Assembly (NCBI GenBank): GCA_964520975.1
Contig: CAZFPA010000026.1
Location: forward strand, 1-25,965
Source of the DNA: CAZFPA01 sp964520975
Lineage (GTDB): Bacteria > Bacillota > Negativicutes > Selenomonadales > Selenomonadaceae
DNA length: 25,965 nt
Direction: 5' to 3'
Shown: piece by piece, positions 1 to 7,642 of the stretch
Position numbering within the stretch: the first letter of the stretch is position 1
Layout: each line of letters starts with the position of its first letter
Notes under the pieces: generated by a model
Database searches by the model: none
Told to the model about the DNA's origin: nothing
Seen by the model: the letters and a program-made list of their open reading frames with translations, nothing else
Position numbers and translations under genes: made by a program

Positions 1-51
1 CTGAAAATTCATCCTGCGTACTTCTGGTCTAGTTATTTCGTGTACGATGTA

Positions 52-1350
52 CTAGCTGTGTGACAACCCCAGCTGCAGTGCAAACAGTATCGCCAGTACA
101 TACAACATCGGATGCACCTTCCGCCCCTGCCCGGAAAACAGCTTCAGAATCACGTAGCTTATAACCCCCACACCAGTCCCCGCCAGAATATCATACGACA
201 AGGGCGTGATGAAGATCGTCAGAAAAGCCGGGATACCTTCCGTGATATCTGTCCAGGATATACTGTGCACCCCGGAAACCATAAAGAACCCCGTAAGGAT
301 CAGTGCCGGTGCCGTTACTGCCGGTACGCCGGCGGCCACCTGCGCAAGTGGCGCGCAAAAAAGCAGCAACAGAAAAAGCAGTGCGGTCACCACAGCTGTC
401 AGGCCCGTACGGCCGCCAGCCGCAGTTCCTGTGCCTGATTCCACATACCCCACGGTAAGGCCACTGCCAAAAATACTGCCGAGAAAGCTGCCCGCGGCTG
501 CCGCCCGGAAGGCCTTTGTCTCATTGTCCAGATGGCCCTTCTGCAATAGTCCGGCCTGATTGCCAATGCCCAGCAATGTACCTGTCGTATTGAACAGCAG
601 CAGCAAAAACATGATGAATACGACCATCGGCAGGCTCCCGGGCAGCGCAAAGCTCACCTGCCCGGCAACCCGTTCCAGTCCCTGCGGCCAGGCAAATACC
701 GCCGTTGGCAGGGCCGCAAAGCCCAGCCCCAGCGCCACAGCAAAAACGATGCCCATTCCTACCAGCAAAGCTCCCTGAAAGCGGCAGGCCAGCAATACCA
801 CCGTGACAAACAGTCCCAGCAGCGTCAGGAAAGCCGTCGGTTCCGATAAGTCCCCCAGCATGGTAACCGTCGTCGGCGAACCAACGATGAGCTTGCCGTT
901 TTCCAGCCCGATAACCGAAACGAACAGGCCAATGCCCCCGGCAATCGCCAGCTTGAGTGACTCCGGAATTGCCTCCATCATCCAGCGGCAAAAAGAGGTA
1001 AAGGACAGCAGTAAAAAAATACTGCCGGCCAATACAGCGGCCCCCAGGCTTTCCTGCCAGGAATAGCCTGCAGAAATAATGACCCCATAGACAAAATAGG
1101 CATTGAGACCAACGCCTGGCGCTGCCGCAATCGGATAATCCGCTGCCAGTCCCATAAGCAGGGAAGCAGCTGCCGCCGAAAGAATCGTCGCCACATAGAT
1201 TCCGGAAAAATCCATTCCGCCCTGCGCCAGCAGTGACGGATTTACAATTACAATATACAGCATCGCCGAAAAAGTCGTACAGCCCGCCAGTATCTCCCGG
1301 CGAACCGTGCTCCCCCGTTCAGCTATCGCAAACCAATGTAAATTCTTCAA
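52..1350 (-). CDS. NCS2/AzgA-type nucleobase (purine) permease
   Basis: Predicted inner-membrane transporter of 432 residues, the usual length for the AzgA-like branch (hypoxanthine/guanine/adenine permeases) of the NCS2 family. Seen in the sequence: about 12-14 hydrophobic segments along the whole chain, an N-terminal 'REILAGCTTFSAMLYIV' segment, 'APGVGLNAYF' near residue 80, 'NTTGTLLGIG' near 255, and 'ESGTGTAAGGRTGLTAV' near 305, all family signatures. Family knowledge suggests proton-linked uptake of purine bases; the exact substrate cannot be read from sequence. The start ATG has a GAGGG ribosome site six bases upstream and lies 13 bp after the stop of the hybrid histidine kinase, so the two are probably co-transcribed. 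The stop is TAG at 52-54; no clear terminator is visible in the 51 bases left in the window. Confidence 0.92.
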   Translation of the reverse strand: MKNLHWFAIAERGSTVRREILAGCTTFSAMLYIVIVNPSLLAQGGMDFSGIYVATILSAAAASLLMGLAADYPIAAAPGVGLNAYFVYGVIISAGYSWQESLGAAVLAGSIFLLLSFTSFCRWMMEAIPESLKLAIAGGIGLFVSVIGLENGKLIVGSPTTVTMLGDLSEPTAFLTLLGLFVTVVLLACRFQGALLVGMGIVFAVALGLGFAALPTAVFAWPQGLERVAGQVSFALPGSLPMVVFIMFLLLLFNTTGTLLGIGNQAGLLQKGHLDNETKAFRAAAAGSFLGSIFGSGLTVGYVESGTGTAAGGRTGLTAVVTALLFLLLLFCAPLAQVAAGVPAVTAPALILTGFFMVSGVHSISWTDITEGIPAFLTIFITPLSYDILAGTGVGVISYVILKLFSGQGRKVHPMLYVLAILFALQLGLSHS

Positions 1351-1363
1351 AGTGATCCCTCGT

Positions 1364-4195
1364 TTAAATATATTTTGCCAGTGCCGCCAATAAAACCGAC
1401 ATATCCACCGGCTTGATTACATAATCATTCATCCCAGCTGCCACCGCCCGCTGCCGATCCTCATCGAAGGCATCCGCTGTCATTGCGATAATGGGCAGCT
1501 GATCGGCCCGACCGGCCGGCAGCCTGCGAATCTGCTGCGAGGCCTCCAGCCCATCCAGCACAGGCATGCGGATATCCATCAAAACCGCAAAATAACTTTT
1601 GCCTGGCTTGCCGGCAACCGCCTCAACCGCCTGCTGCCCATCCGATACCCATTCCACCTGCAGGCCACAATGCTCAAGCAAAGCAATCGCAATCTCGGCA
1701 TTAAGCTCATTATCCTCAGCCAGCAAAATACGCTTGCCCTGCAAGTCCGGAAAATCTGTCCGCGAGAAATCGACGGACTTCATCCGTGCCGGCTCCGGCT
1801 GCATCATATGCAGCGGAAGCTGCAGCGGCAGAATAACAGTAAACTGCGAGCCCTGCCCCTTAGTGCTCTGCACCTGTATGCTGCCACCCATCATGTGCAC
1901 CAGATTGTAGACAATCGCCAATCCGAGCCCACTGCCGGCCTTATTTCTGGCCCGGGGTGCATTCTCCTGCTCAAAAGCCTCAAACATCCGTTGCTGGAAT
2001 TCCTGACTCATACCAATTCCATCGTCCTGGACTGCGAAAGCAATATAATCATAGCCATTAGCCTGCTTTTCCCGATGCAGCCGCAGCCATATATGACCAC
2101 CCCGCGGCGTGAATTTCTGTGCATTCGACAACAGATTCATCAGGATCTGCTTCAAATGCAGCGCATCTCCAACATAATGACCGCCCACCAGCGCATCCTG
2201 CTCCATCTGGAAGGACAGCCCCAAATCACGAATCTGCGCAGATACCATGGCCTCGATCTCAAGCAGCATCGTCTCCAGATCAAAGGGCTCGATGTGCAGC
2301 ATGACTTTCCCGGCTTCAATACGGGATATATCGAGAATATCATTAATAATAGACAGCAGGTAATGCGAGGACGTATCGATTTTCTGCAGACATTCCCCCA
2401 CACGCTTGCTGTCCTGCAGCTTCAGCTGCCCAATTGTACTCATGCCAATGATTGCATTGAGCGGCGTGCGAATGTCATGAGACATCCGGGACAGAAACTC
2501 CGATTTTGCCCGTGTAGCCTGTTCTGCGGCCTCCAGAGCCAGCCGCAGCTGAGAGGAACGTTCCTCCAGCATACGATTCCGCTCATTTTCCGCCTCGACG
2601 GCCGCCGTCACATCTGCCTGACCGAACAAAATTGTCCGGCTGGCAGTCTCCAGATAATAAAAAGTCAGCAGCTTCCGTTGCATCCTGCCCTGGGGGCCGC
2701 ACACCGACAAGGAATATTTATAGCTCCCCTGCCGTTCCAGCACCTCGATGATATGCTCCAGCGATAAGGCCTGCATCGCTGACAGGCGCGCCTTTTCTCC
2801 CGGCAGACGCTGCAGAAAATTCCTCATACGTCCGGAAAAATCATAGGGCTCTCCCACAAAAGTGTCCGGCACTATATTCTTTGCGGTCCGAAAAACGATC
2901 TGCCTTGTTGCAGGCAATATAACCGCCAGAAAATCAAACTCCTCATTTGTTACATGGCGCAGAATGAGCTCATCCTGCATCTTTTCCTCAATATCGACAC
3001 CATCCACAACTGCCTCAATGTCGCCGGTAGCCGGATTCTGCATCATGTGGACAAAACAGGTGATCCAGTGCATCGCATTGTCTTCAATCCAACGGCGGTA
3101 ACTGCATTCCACCAAAAGGTTACCCGCCTTGAATGCCTCCAGCAGCTTCTGCCGACTCATAATCGCCCGGAATTTCTTGCGATCTTCCTCGACCGCAATA
3201 TGCGCATCGATAACCGCAAAAAAGCCATCGACGGTCCCCGCCTGCTGTTGCAGCAGCACCATCGACAACGCACTATGCCCACCGCTGCACAAATTGCGCG
3301 TGACATTGAAATGGAACGTACCCCGCGAATTTGGATTGGCTGTCATCGCCGCCTTCATGAAACGGCGATACTGCCGCTCTTCCTGAATCTGCCGGGTAAT
3401 ATCCTGCCCGATTCCATAAGCCTTCACCGGCCGGCCATTCTCATCAAACACGGTTGTATAAAGAACCCGCTCGCAGACCGGTTCCTTCTCCGGGTGATTC
3501 CGATACCAGATATCAAAGGTAACGATCGGTTCTCCCTTCTCGAGCTGCTCGTACATCCGCTCCACCAGCGGCCAGCTTGCCGGTTCAACAAAAGAGCGCA
3601 GCGAGTCTGGCACTCCGCCAATCGTATGCTCCGGCCTCCTGCCATAAAACTCCTCTGTCAACACACAGCCATCCAAAAGCGTGATGACATGATTCTGTAT
3701 ATCATATTCCCAGGTTGAAAGCTGGGCTGCCGATAGGACCATCTCATATTGCTGACGACTGTGCAGGCTCGCCTCGAGAGCCCGTTGCTCCGGCGTCACA
3801 TCCGCATAGCTCACATAGCATAAAAGGCTCCCATCCGCGGCTGTAACGGACTGCCCCTGCGCATGCAGCCACTGCCATTCTCCATCAGCGTCATTCCAGC
3901 GGCGATAAATCATGCCATCCAGCTGTCCCCCGTAAAGGACACGTTGCGCTGTCTGCTGCGCACGCTGCCGGTCTTCCGGATGGATACGCTGAAAGATCTC
4001 GTCGTAGCTCTCAGCCTTCAACGCGGCCGCCGTGGACTGCACAAGCCGACAATAAAAGCGATTGGCGACAACGCGGGAAAGCTGTTCATCCGCAACCCGG
4101 AACACACAGATTCCCGTCGGCAAATGATCCATAGCCGCCTGCAGCCCATCATACGGTGGTACCATATATTCCTGCTCCATATTGGTAAAATCCAT
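1364..4195 (-). CDS. PAS-domain hybrid sensor histidine kinase with receiver domain
   Basis: A 943-residue hybrid histidine kinase without membrane segments, so probably a cytoplasmic sensor. Domains in order: a PAS fold (about 20-135, ending 'YVSYADVTPEQ'), a second PAS/PAC (about 150-275, ending 'GIGQDITRQIQ'), a further PAS-like stretch (about 285-410), a more divergent one (about 415-535), a short coiled coil, HisKA with 'SHDIRTPLNAIIG' (phospho-acceptor His573), HATPase_c with N box 'NLLSNAQKF' near 690, 'DDGIGM' near 722 and 'GSGLGLAIV', then a C-terminal receiver from about 817 with 'AEDNE', Asp874 in 'MDIRMP' and Lys in 'VIKP'. It has no DNA-binding output or HPt domain, so phosphotransfer must pass to a partner outside the window. 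The ATG start has an AGGGGC ribosome site. It sits directly upstream of the purine permease. The ligand is unknown. Confidence 0.93.
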   Translation of the reverse strand: MDFTNMEQEYMVPPYDGLQAAMDHLPTGICVFRVADEQLSRVVANRFYCRLVQSTAAALKAESYDEIFQRIHPEDRQRAQQTAQRVLYGGQLDGMIYRRWNDADGEWQWLHAQGQSVTAADGSLLCYVSYADVTPEQRALEASLHSRQQYEMVLSAAQLSTWEYDIQNHVITLLDGCVLTEEFYGRRPEHTIGGVPDSLRSFVEPASWPLVERMYEQLEKGEPIVTFDIWYRNHPEKEPVCERVLYTTVFDENGRPVKAYGIGQDITRQIQEERQYRRFMKAAMTANPNSRGTFHFNVTRNLCSGGHSALSMVLLQQQAGTVDGFFAVIDAHIAVEEDRKKFRAIMSRQKLLEAFKAGNLLVECSYRRWIEDNAMHWITCFVHMMQNPATGDIEAVVDGVDIEEKMQDELILRHVTNEEFDFLAVILPATRQIVFRTAKNIVPDTFVGEPYDFSGRMRNFLQRLPGEKARLSAMQALSLEHIIEVLERQGSYKYSLSVCGPQGRMQRKLLTFYYLETASRTILFGQADVTAAVEAENERNRMLEERSSQLRLALEAAEQATRAKSEFLSRMSHDIRTPLNAIIGMSTIGQLKLQDSKRVGECLQKIDTSSHYLLSIINDILDISRIEAGKVMLHIEPFDLETMLLEIEAMVSAQIRDLGLSFQMEQDALVGGHYVGDALHLKQILMNLLSNAQKFTPRGGHIWLRLHREKQANGYDYIAFAVQDDGIGMSQEFQQRMFEAFEQENAPRARNKAGSGLGLAIVYNLVHMMGGSIQVQSTKGQGSQFTVILPLQLPLHMMQPEPARMKSVDFSRTDFPDLQGKRILLAEDNELNAEIAIALLEHCGLQVEWVSDGQQAVEAVAGKPGKSYFAVLMDIRMPVLDGLEASQQIRRLPAGRADQLPIIAMTADAFDEDRQRAVAAGMNDYVIKPVDMSVLLAALAKYI

Positions 4196-4235
4196 TTTGC
4201 ACGCCCCTTTGCCGGCTGTTCATAAAACACCGAAA

Positions 4236-4264
4236 GAACAAAAGAATCCCTGCCTTTTTTGTTC
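4236..4264. other. AT-rich imperfect hairpin upstream of the histidine kinase
   Basis: Inverted repeat: GAACAAAA (4236-4243) pairs with TTTTGTTC (4257-4264) around a 13-base loop. It lies in the divergent intergenic region 41 bases upstream of the kinase start, next to a stronger hairpin at 4269-4300. The stem is mostly A-T, so its significance is uncertain. Confidence 0.3.
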
Positions 4265-4268
4265 GCGG

Positions 4269-4300
4269 AAAAAGCCGAATCTCCTCTTTTTCGGCTTTTT
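4269..4300. terminator. Bidirectional terminator-like hairpin in a divergent intergenic region
   Basis: AAAAAGCCGAA (4269-4279) pairs with TTCGGCTTTTT (4290-4300) around a 10-base loop, giving a GC core followed by a T run on either strand. It looks like an intrinsic terminator. However, the flanking units (kinase on minus, tRNA-Ala on plus) both point away from it, so there is no obvious transcript for it to end. It could stop stray minus-strand transcription past the tRNA island, act in the 5' leader of the kinase mRNA, or be a relic. Confidence 0.45.
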
Positions 4301-4322
4301 ACAAAAATTTACCAAATATATC

Positions 4323-4352
4323 TTGACAAGCAAATATCCTATCCGGTATAAT
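4323..4352 (+). promoter_or_regulatory. Sigma-A promoter for tRNA-Ala
   Basis: Perfect TTGACA (4323-4328) and TATAAT (4347-4352) boxes separated by 18 bases. The -10 box ends 16 bases before the mature 5' end of tRNA-Ala, leaving a very short leader. Consensus boxes suit a strongly expressed stable-RNA gene. Confidence 0.88.
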
Positions 4353-4368
4353 ATGAAACGTACTCAAC

Positions 4369-4444
<76 letters not shown>

Positions 4445-4456
4445 TTGTGAACAACC

Positions 4457-4498
4457 GACCGCAGATCATCACTTACGATGCCTGCGGTCTTCTTTTTT
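4457..4498 (+). terminator. Intrinsic terminator of tRNA-Ala
   Basis: GACCGCAG (4457-4464) pairs perfectly with CTGCGGTC (4482-4489) and is followed by TTCTTTTTT (4490-4498). It begins 12 bases after the tRNA CCA end. The loop of 17 bases is rather large, with some further internal pairing (ATC/GAT) possible. Confidence 0.8.
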
Positions 4499-4592
4499 GC
4501 CAGCATCCCGCCTGCGGCCAATAAGCAGGGCACTATACCTCTCCGGAAAGAACCAGCCACAACAAACGACAATATACCATAGACGGCAGACG

Positions 4593-4631
4593 AAAAAATG
4601 GCGAGGAATACGTAACCGATTCCCCGCCATT
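4593..4631 (-). terminator. Intrinsic terminator of the tRNA-Pro/tRNA-Arg unit
   Basis: On the minus strand a 13-bp stem with one mismatch (AATGGCG-G-GGAAT against ATTCC-T-CGCCATT, plus positions 4619-4631 and 4597-4609) has a 9-base loop and runs into six T residues (the A run at 4593-4598). It starts 12 bases after the CCA of tRNA-Arg. It would also be the first visible end for any flagellar operon transcript reading through the tRNAs. Confidence 0.85.
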
Positions 4632-4643
4632 ACTATATGCAAT

Positions 4644-4720
<77 letters not shown>

Positions 4721-4725
4721 AAAAG

Positions 4726-4802
<77 letters not shown>

Positions 4803-4817
4803 TCAATCACAAAGTAT

Positions 4818-4846
4818 ATTATACAGATTCATAGAGCACATGTCAA
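4818..4846 (-). promoter_or_regulatory. Sigma-A promoter for the tRNA-Pro/tRNA-Arg unit
   Basis: On the minus strand, perfect TTGACA (plus 4841-4846) and TATAAT (plus 4818-4823) are separated by 17 bases. The -10 box is 15 bases from the 5' end of tRNA-Pro. The -35 box lies only 18 bases beyond the stop codon of the last flagellar operon gene on the same strand. Confidence 0.9.
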
Positions 4847-4864
4847 GAATATTTTACAATAGCC

Positions 4865-5503
4865 TCAGGATCTGCGCACACGACGCATCTGCCGCATGAG
4901 CTCAATCGCCCCACGCCCCAGATTGGTCTCCTTGGAGATCTGCTCTGTGGAACAGCCCATCTGCAAAAGCTCCTGCGCCCGCAGCATTGCATCATCCGAT
5001 GGTTCCTCTGCCTGCAGTTCTTCGGCAACACTCTCGGCCGGAGTCACTACCGGTACCGAAGGCGCAGCTGATGCCGGCGGTACGGGAGTCCTCTGTGGCT
5101 GCACCTGCACGGAATAAACATTCTCCCCCACCTGTCCAGCAGCCGCCTGCGCTTCTCCAGCCGCAATGCTCTGTCGCAGCGCCCTGGAAAAGCTGTCCAC
5201 ATCGTCCAAAGGCTGCTCAGCCGGCCGCTGTGGTACTGACACGGCCTCCATTGCATCGATTCGTTCCTGCAGTTCGGCTGCCTTCACATCCGCCTCACGG
5301 ATCAGCCCCTCCAGCCGATCAATATGCGCTCCCATACGGGCTATGATCTCATCTGCAGACTGCTCCAGCTCTTCACGCAGCCTTGTTGCCGAAGCCTCCA
5401 AAACTACGGGATCATCCTCAGCAGTTTTCTGCATCTGCCGTCGAACCAATACGACGATGATCGTGCCAACAATAATCAAAAAGCCCATAATTTCTGTAAT
5501 CAT
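4865..5503 (-). CDS. SwrB-like/DUF6115-like single-TM coiled-coil protein at the operon end
   Basis: A 212-residue protein from the ATG at 5501-5503, chosen because GGGAG lies seven bases upstream; a longer in-frame start at 5536 has no such site. Seen: an N-terminal hydrophobic helix (about residues 5-22) followed by basic residues; a charged, heptad-like coiled coil (about 35-85); a Pro/Ala/Val-rich linker; and a C-terminal helix-turn-helix-like segment 'AQELLQMGCSTEQISKETNL' plus 'GRGAIELM'. That layout, and the position at the end of a fla/che operon downstream of the sigma factor gene, resemble SwrB/YlxL of Bacillus, which aids flagellar export-apparatus maturation. The similarity is architectural, and orthology is inferred. 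It is the last gene before the tRNA promoter, with no terminator between. Confidence 0.72.
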   Translation of the reverse strand: MITEIMGFLIIVGTIIVVLVRRQMQKTAEDDPVVLEASATRLREELEQSADEIIARMGAHIDRLEGLIREADVKAAELQERIDAMEAVSVPQRPAEQPLDDVDSFSRALRQSIAAGEAQAAAGQVGENVYSVQVQPQRTPVPPASAAPSVPVVTPAESVAEELQAEEPSDDAMLRAQELLQMGCSTEQISKETNLGRGAIELMRQMRRVRRS

Positions 5504-5566
5504 TTCAAATCTCCCAGTGTCTGGACGGCTGTACAAAAGCGCGGCAGCGAACAGCTGCCCAGCCCG

Positions 5567-5896
5567 TCATAACGAAATATCAATATGCTGCCCTCGGAAC
5601 TGATCTACCGCCAACTTTTCCTGCTGCTCCTCCGGTTCCTTCTCCGGACTGTGGCGGCGCTGGCCCTGCGCATACTGCCCCTGCTTCTTCCCATGCTCAG
5701 GATCATCCTTGATCTTGCCTCCATCCACATCATCCTTGGTGCGCACCTGCGTCTGCTTCAGCTCTGCATCCGCCTTCTGACGGATTGCCTCAAAATCCTG
5801 CTGGACGGCTGACTGCTGATTCAGGTTATGCTGCATCTGACCGACCTCCGTCGATTTTGGAACCATGATCTGCAAATTCATCGGACTTACATCCAC
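5567..5896 (-). CDS. Small conserved-looking flagellar operon protein of unknown function
   Basis: A 109-residue hydrophilic protein from a GTG start at 5894-5896. The alternative ATG nine bases upstream directly abuts the ribosome site GGAG, whereas the GTG lies nine bases from it and opens with 'MDVSPMNLQIMVPKSTEVG'. There is no signal peptide or membrane segment. The N-terminal 30 residues look folded, while the remainder is rich in Gln, Lys, Glu and Asp with a basic, probably disordered tail ('RRHSPEKEPEEQQEK'). It sits 28 bp downstream of fapA and 63 bp before the SwrB-like gene. I recall short proteins with a similar N-terminus after FapA in other Firmicutes flagellar operons, but I cannot name a function. 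Confidence 0.7.
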   Translation of the reverse strand: MDVSPMNLQIMVPKSTEVGQMQHNLNQQSAVQQDFEAIRQKADAELKQTQVRTKDDVDGGKIKDDPEHGKKQGQYAQGQRRHSPEKEPEEQQEKLAVDQFRGQHIDISL

Positions 5897-5924
5897 GGAA
5901 AACATCTCCTTTATCGTCGCTGTC

Positions 5925-7598
5925 TCAATACGGTCCGGTCTTCACAAAATCTTCTTCTACATACAACGTACAATGTTTTTCTTCTACCTGTACATTTTTC
6001 AGAATCGAATTGATGCTGAGCTTTGCCCCCGGATAAACAACATCCCGCACCCGGATCTTACCATTTTTCATTTTCTGCATCTCTTCCGTGATCTGCTGCA
6101 GGAGTTTCTCATCCCGCTCCACAGTCCCTGCCAAAGGGAACTGCGAACGTGTAAGCGAATTGATCTGCTCGACACGCTCTGGCGGCAGCGTATTGATATC
6201 GATTTTCCCCAGCGTATTCAATGCCTTTGTTAACTGCGTCAGTCGCTTCTTTGCCTCAGTATATTCCTTGCAAACCTCCTGATAACGCTTCTGCAGCATA
6301 GGATTGACTCCTACCATAAGCTTCGTCACCACATTCATCGGATTACCTACGCAGACCGCAGAAATCTCCTCACCGGCCGCCACATTACCGCCTGTGATCT
6401 GCCCGCGCTTACCTTCAACAATCAGTTTTTTCCCTGCCCGCAGCGTCGAATGAAGCGATACATCTGCAATAACAATATTGCCAGCCGCCTCAATCTCAGC
6501 ATTCTCTGCAAAACTGGCCCGGACATCCTCTTTGGCTGTAATCAGCCCACGGTTCATGCCCTGTACACCACCGGAAATGAACACATTACGCGCATCAATC
6601 GTCGCACCGCTGACCATGCCCTTGATCTCGACATCCCCGGTTGCCTTCACTACAAAACCCGCCTGCACGCTGCCGCTGATGGTCACACCACCAACGAAAT
6701 CAATATTTCCGGTAGACATCCCCACATCGCCGCGAATATCCAGGTGCGGATCGATGCTGATCTTGCTCCCGCTATCAACAATCTGCCCATCGATATCTGC
6801 AACAACAGAATTCTCATCTGCTACCACGGTATTCTTGCCGTTTGGCAGCGGCTTTGGTTTGCCATTCTTCGCCGGTACCTCATCACCAAAAACATTTGTG
6901 CCCGGAGTCCCACGCGTCTGCGGAATACGCTCCGCCAGCAAATCTCCTTTTTTCGCGATGACAAAAAGATTCAGATTCTTGAAATCTACCTGATCATATT
7001 TATTGGCAACCGGGCGACCCTTTTCGCCCAGGTTAAATTTCCGTTCTATGCTCGCATCCTCGCCATTCACCGGTGGAATGCCCTTAGCTGCAACAAATTC
7101 ACTGCCGGTCTGGATTCCTGCATGAATAGCCTCCAGATCGATGCCAAACACGACATTCTTCTCCTGCAAGGCCTGCATGATCATTTCTTCCGTCGGCTGC
7201 TGTTCGTTATCTTTACGCTCAAAGCGCACCGTTACCTTCATCTTGTCTTTACTGATATCCAATACGACCTTGCCGTATTCCATCTCGACTTCTTCAGCGT
7301 CTACAGTCACACTTGCTGCCAGTGTCTGCTTTTCTTCCCAATTGGCAGGTACGTGGAAATGTTCCGACAATTTCTGTGGACGGCCAGAGGCTTCGCGGAC
7401 CGTCCGTGCCAAGAGTTCAATATCATAGTCCAGAACATCGTATTCCTTTAATATCTGACGCATGTCAGACAGCTCAAAAAGTATTCCATTTTCAGCTACC
7501 GGGTACACCGTCAAAAACACGCCATCTTTTTTGAACTCAAAAAGATAGCCGGCTGTTTCCCCGCCTACTATTGGAATTGTCATTTTCTCCTCATCCAT
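5925..7598 (-). CDS. fapA: FapA/DUF342 flagellar assembly protein A
   Basis: A 557-residue FapA (DUF342) protein. Seen: a variable N-terminal region (about 1-130); a conserved section beginning 'KNVVFGIDLEAIHAGI' near 150; 'GDLLAERIPQTRGTPGTNVFG' near 220; and a long Gly/Val/Ile-rich repeat region (about 280-420, with 'GDVGMSTGNIDFVGGV', 'GSVQAGF', 'GDVEIKG') typical of the family's parallel beta-helix; then a C-terminal coiled coil (about 425-510). The family is found in motile bacteria near flagellar genes. Its role is poorly defined; links to flagellar assembly and sensory control have been proposed. The ATG has GGGGG seven bases upstream. It follows fliA after 44 bp. Confidence 0.9.
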   Translation of the reverse strand: MDEEKMTIPIVGGETAGYLFEFKKDGVFLTVYPVAENGILFELSDMRQILKEYDVLDYDIELLARTVREASGRPQKLSEHFHVPANWEEKQTLAASVTVDAEEVEMEYGKVVLDISKDKMKVTVRFERKDNEQQPTEEMIMQALQEKNVVFGIDLEAIHAGIQTGSEFVAAKGIPPVNGEDASIERKFNLGEKGRPVANKYDQVDFKNLNLFVIAKKGDLLAERIPQTRGTPGTNVFGDEVPAKNGKPKPLPNGKNTVVADENSVVADIDGQIVDSGSKISIDPHLDIRGDVGMSTGNIDFVGGVTISGSVQAGFVVKATGDVEIKGMVSGATIDARNVFISGGVQGMNRGLITAKEDVRASFAENAEIEAAGNIVIADVSLHSTLRAGKKLIVEGKRGQITGGNVAAGEEISAVCVGNPMNVVTKLMVGVNPMLQKRYQEVCKEYTEAKKRLTQLTKALNTLGKIDINTLPPERVEQINSLTRSQFPLAGTVERDEKLLQQITEEMQKMKNGKIRVRDVVYPGAKLSINSILKNVQVEEKHCTLYVEEDFVKTGPY

Positions 7599-7642
7599 GA
7601 CACATCCCCCTCAACGCGAATTACTCTGGCAGTCTGCAGTGC

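Noticed and set aside
1670..2767. Plus-strand open frame of 365 codons
   Set aside because: Antisense to the histidine kinase catalytic region; its composition is that of a shadow frame in GC-balanced coding DNA.
4196..4320. Possible purine riboswitch upstream of the kinase-permease unit
   Set aside because: I looked for the conserved three-way-junction core and loop sequences of the guanine/adenine riboswitch and did not find them; only simple hairpins are present.
4301..4368. Weak minus-strand promoter for the kinase (TTGCTT-16-TAAATT)
   Set aside because: The match is poor in this AT-rich segment and overlaps the strong tRNA-Ala promoter; not enough to call.
7599..7642. Possible sigma-28 promoter between fliA and fapA
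   Set aside because: No TAAA-N15-GCCGATAA-like pattern is visible in this 44-bp gap; the genes read as one operon.
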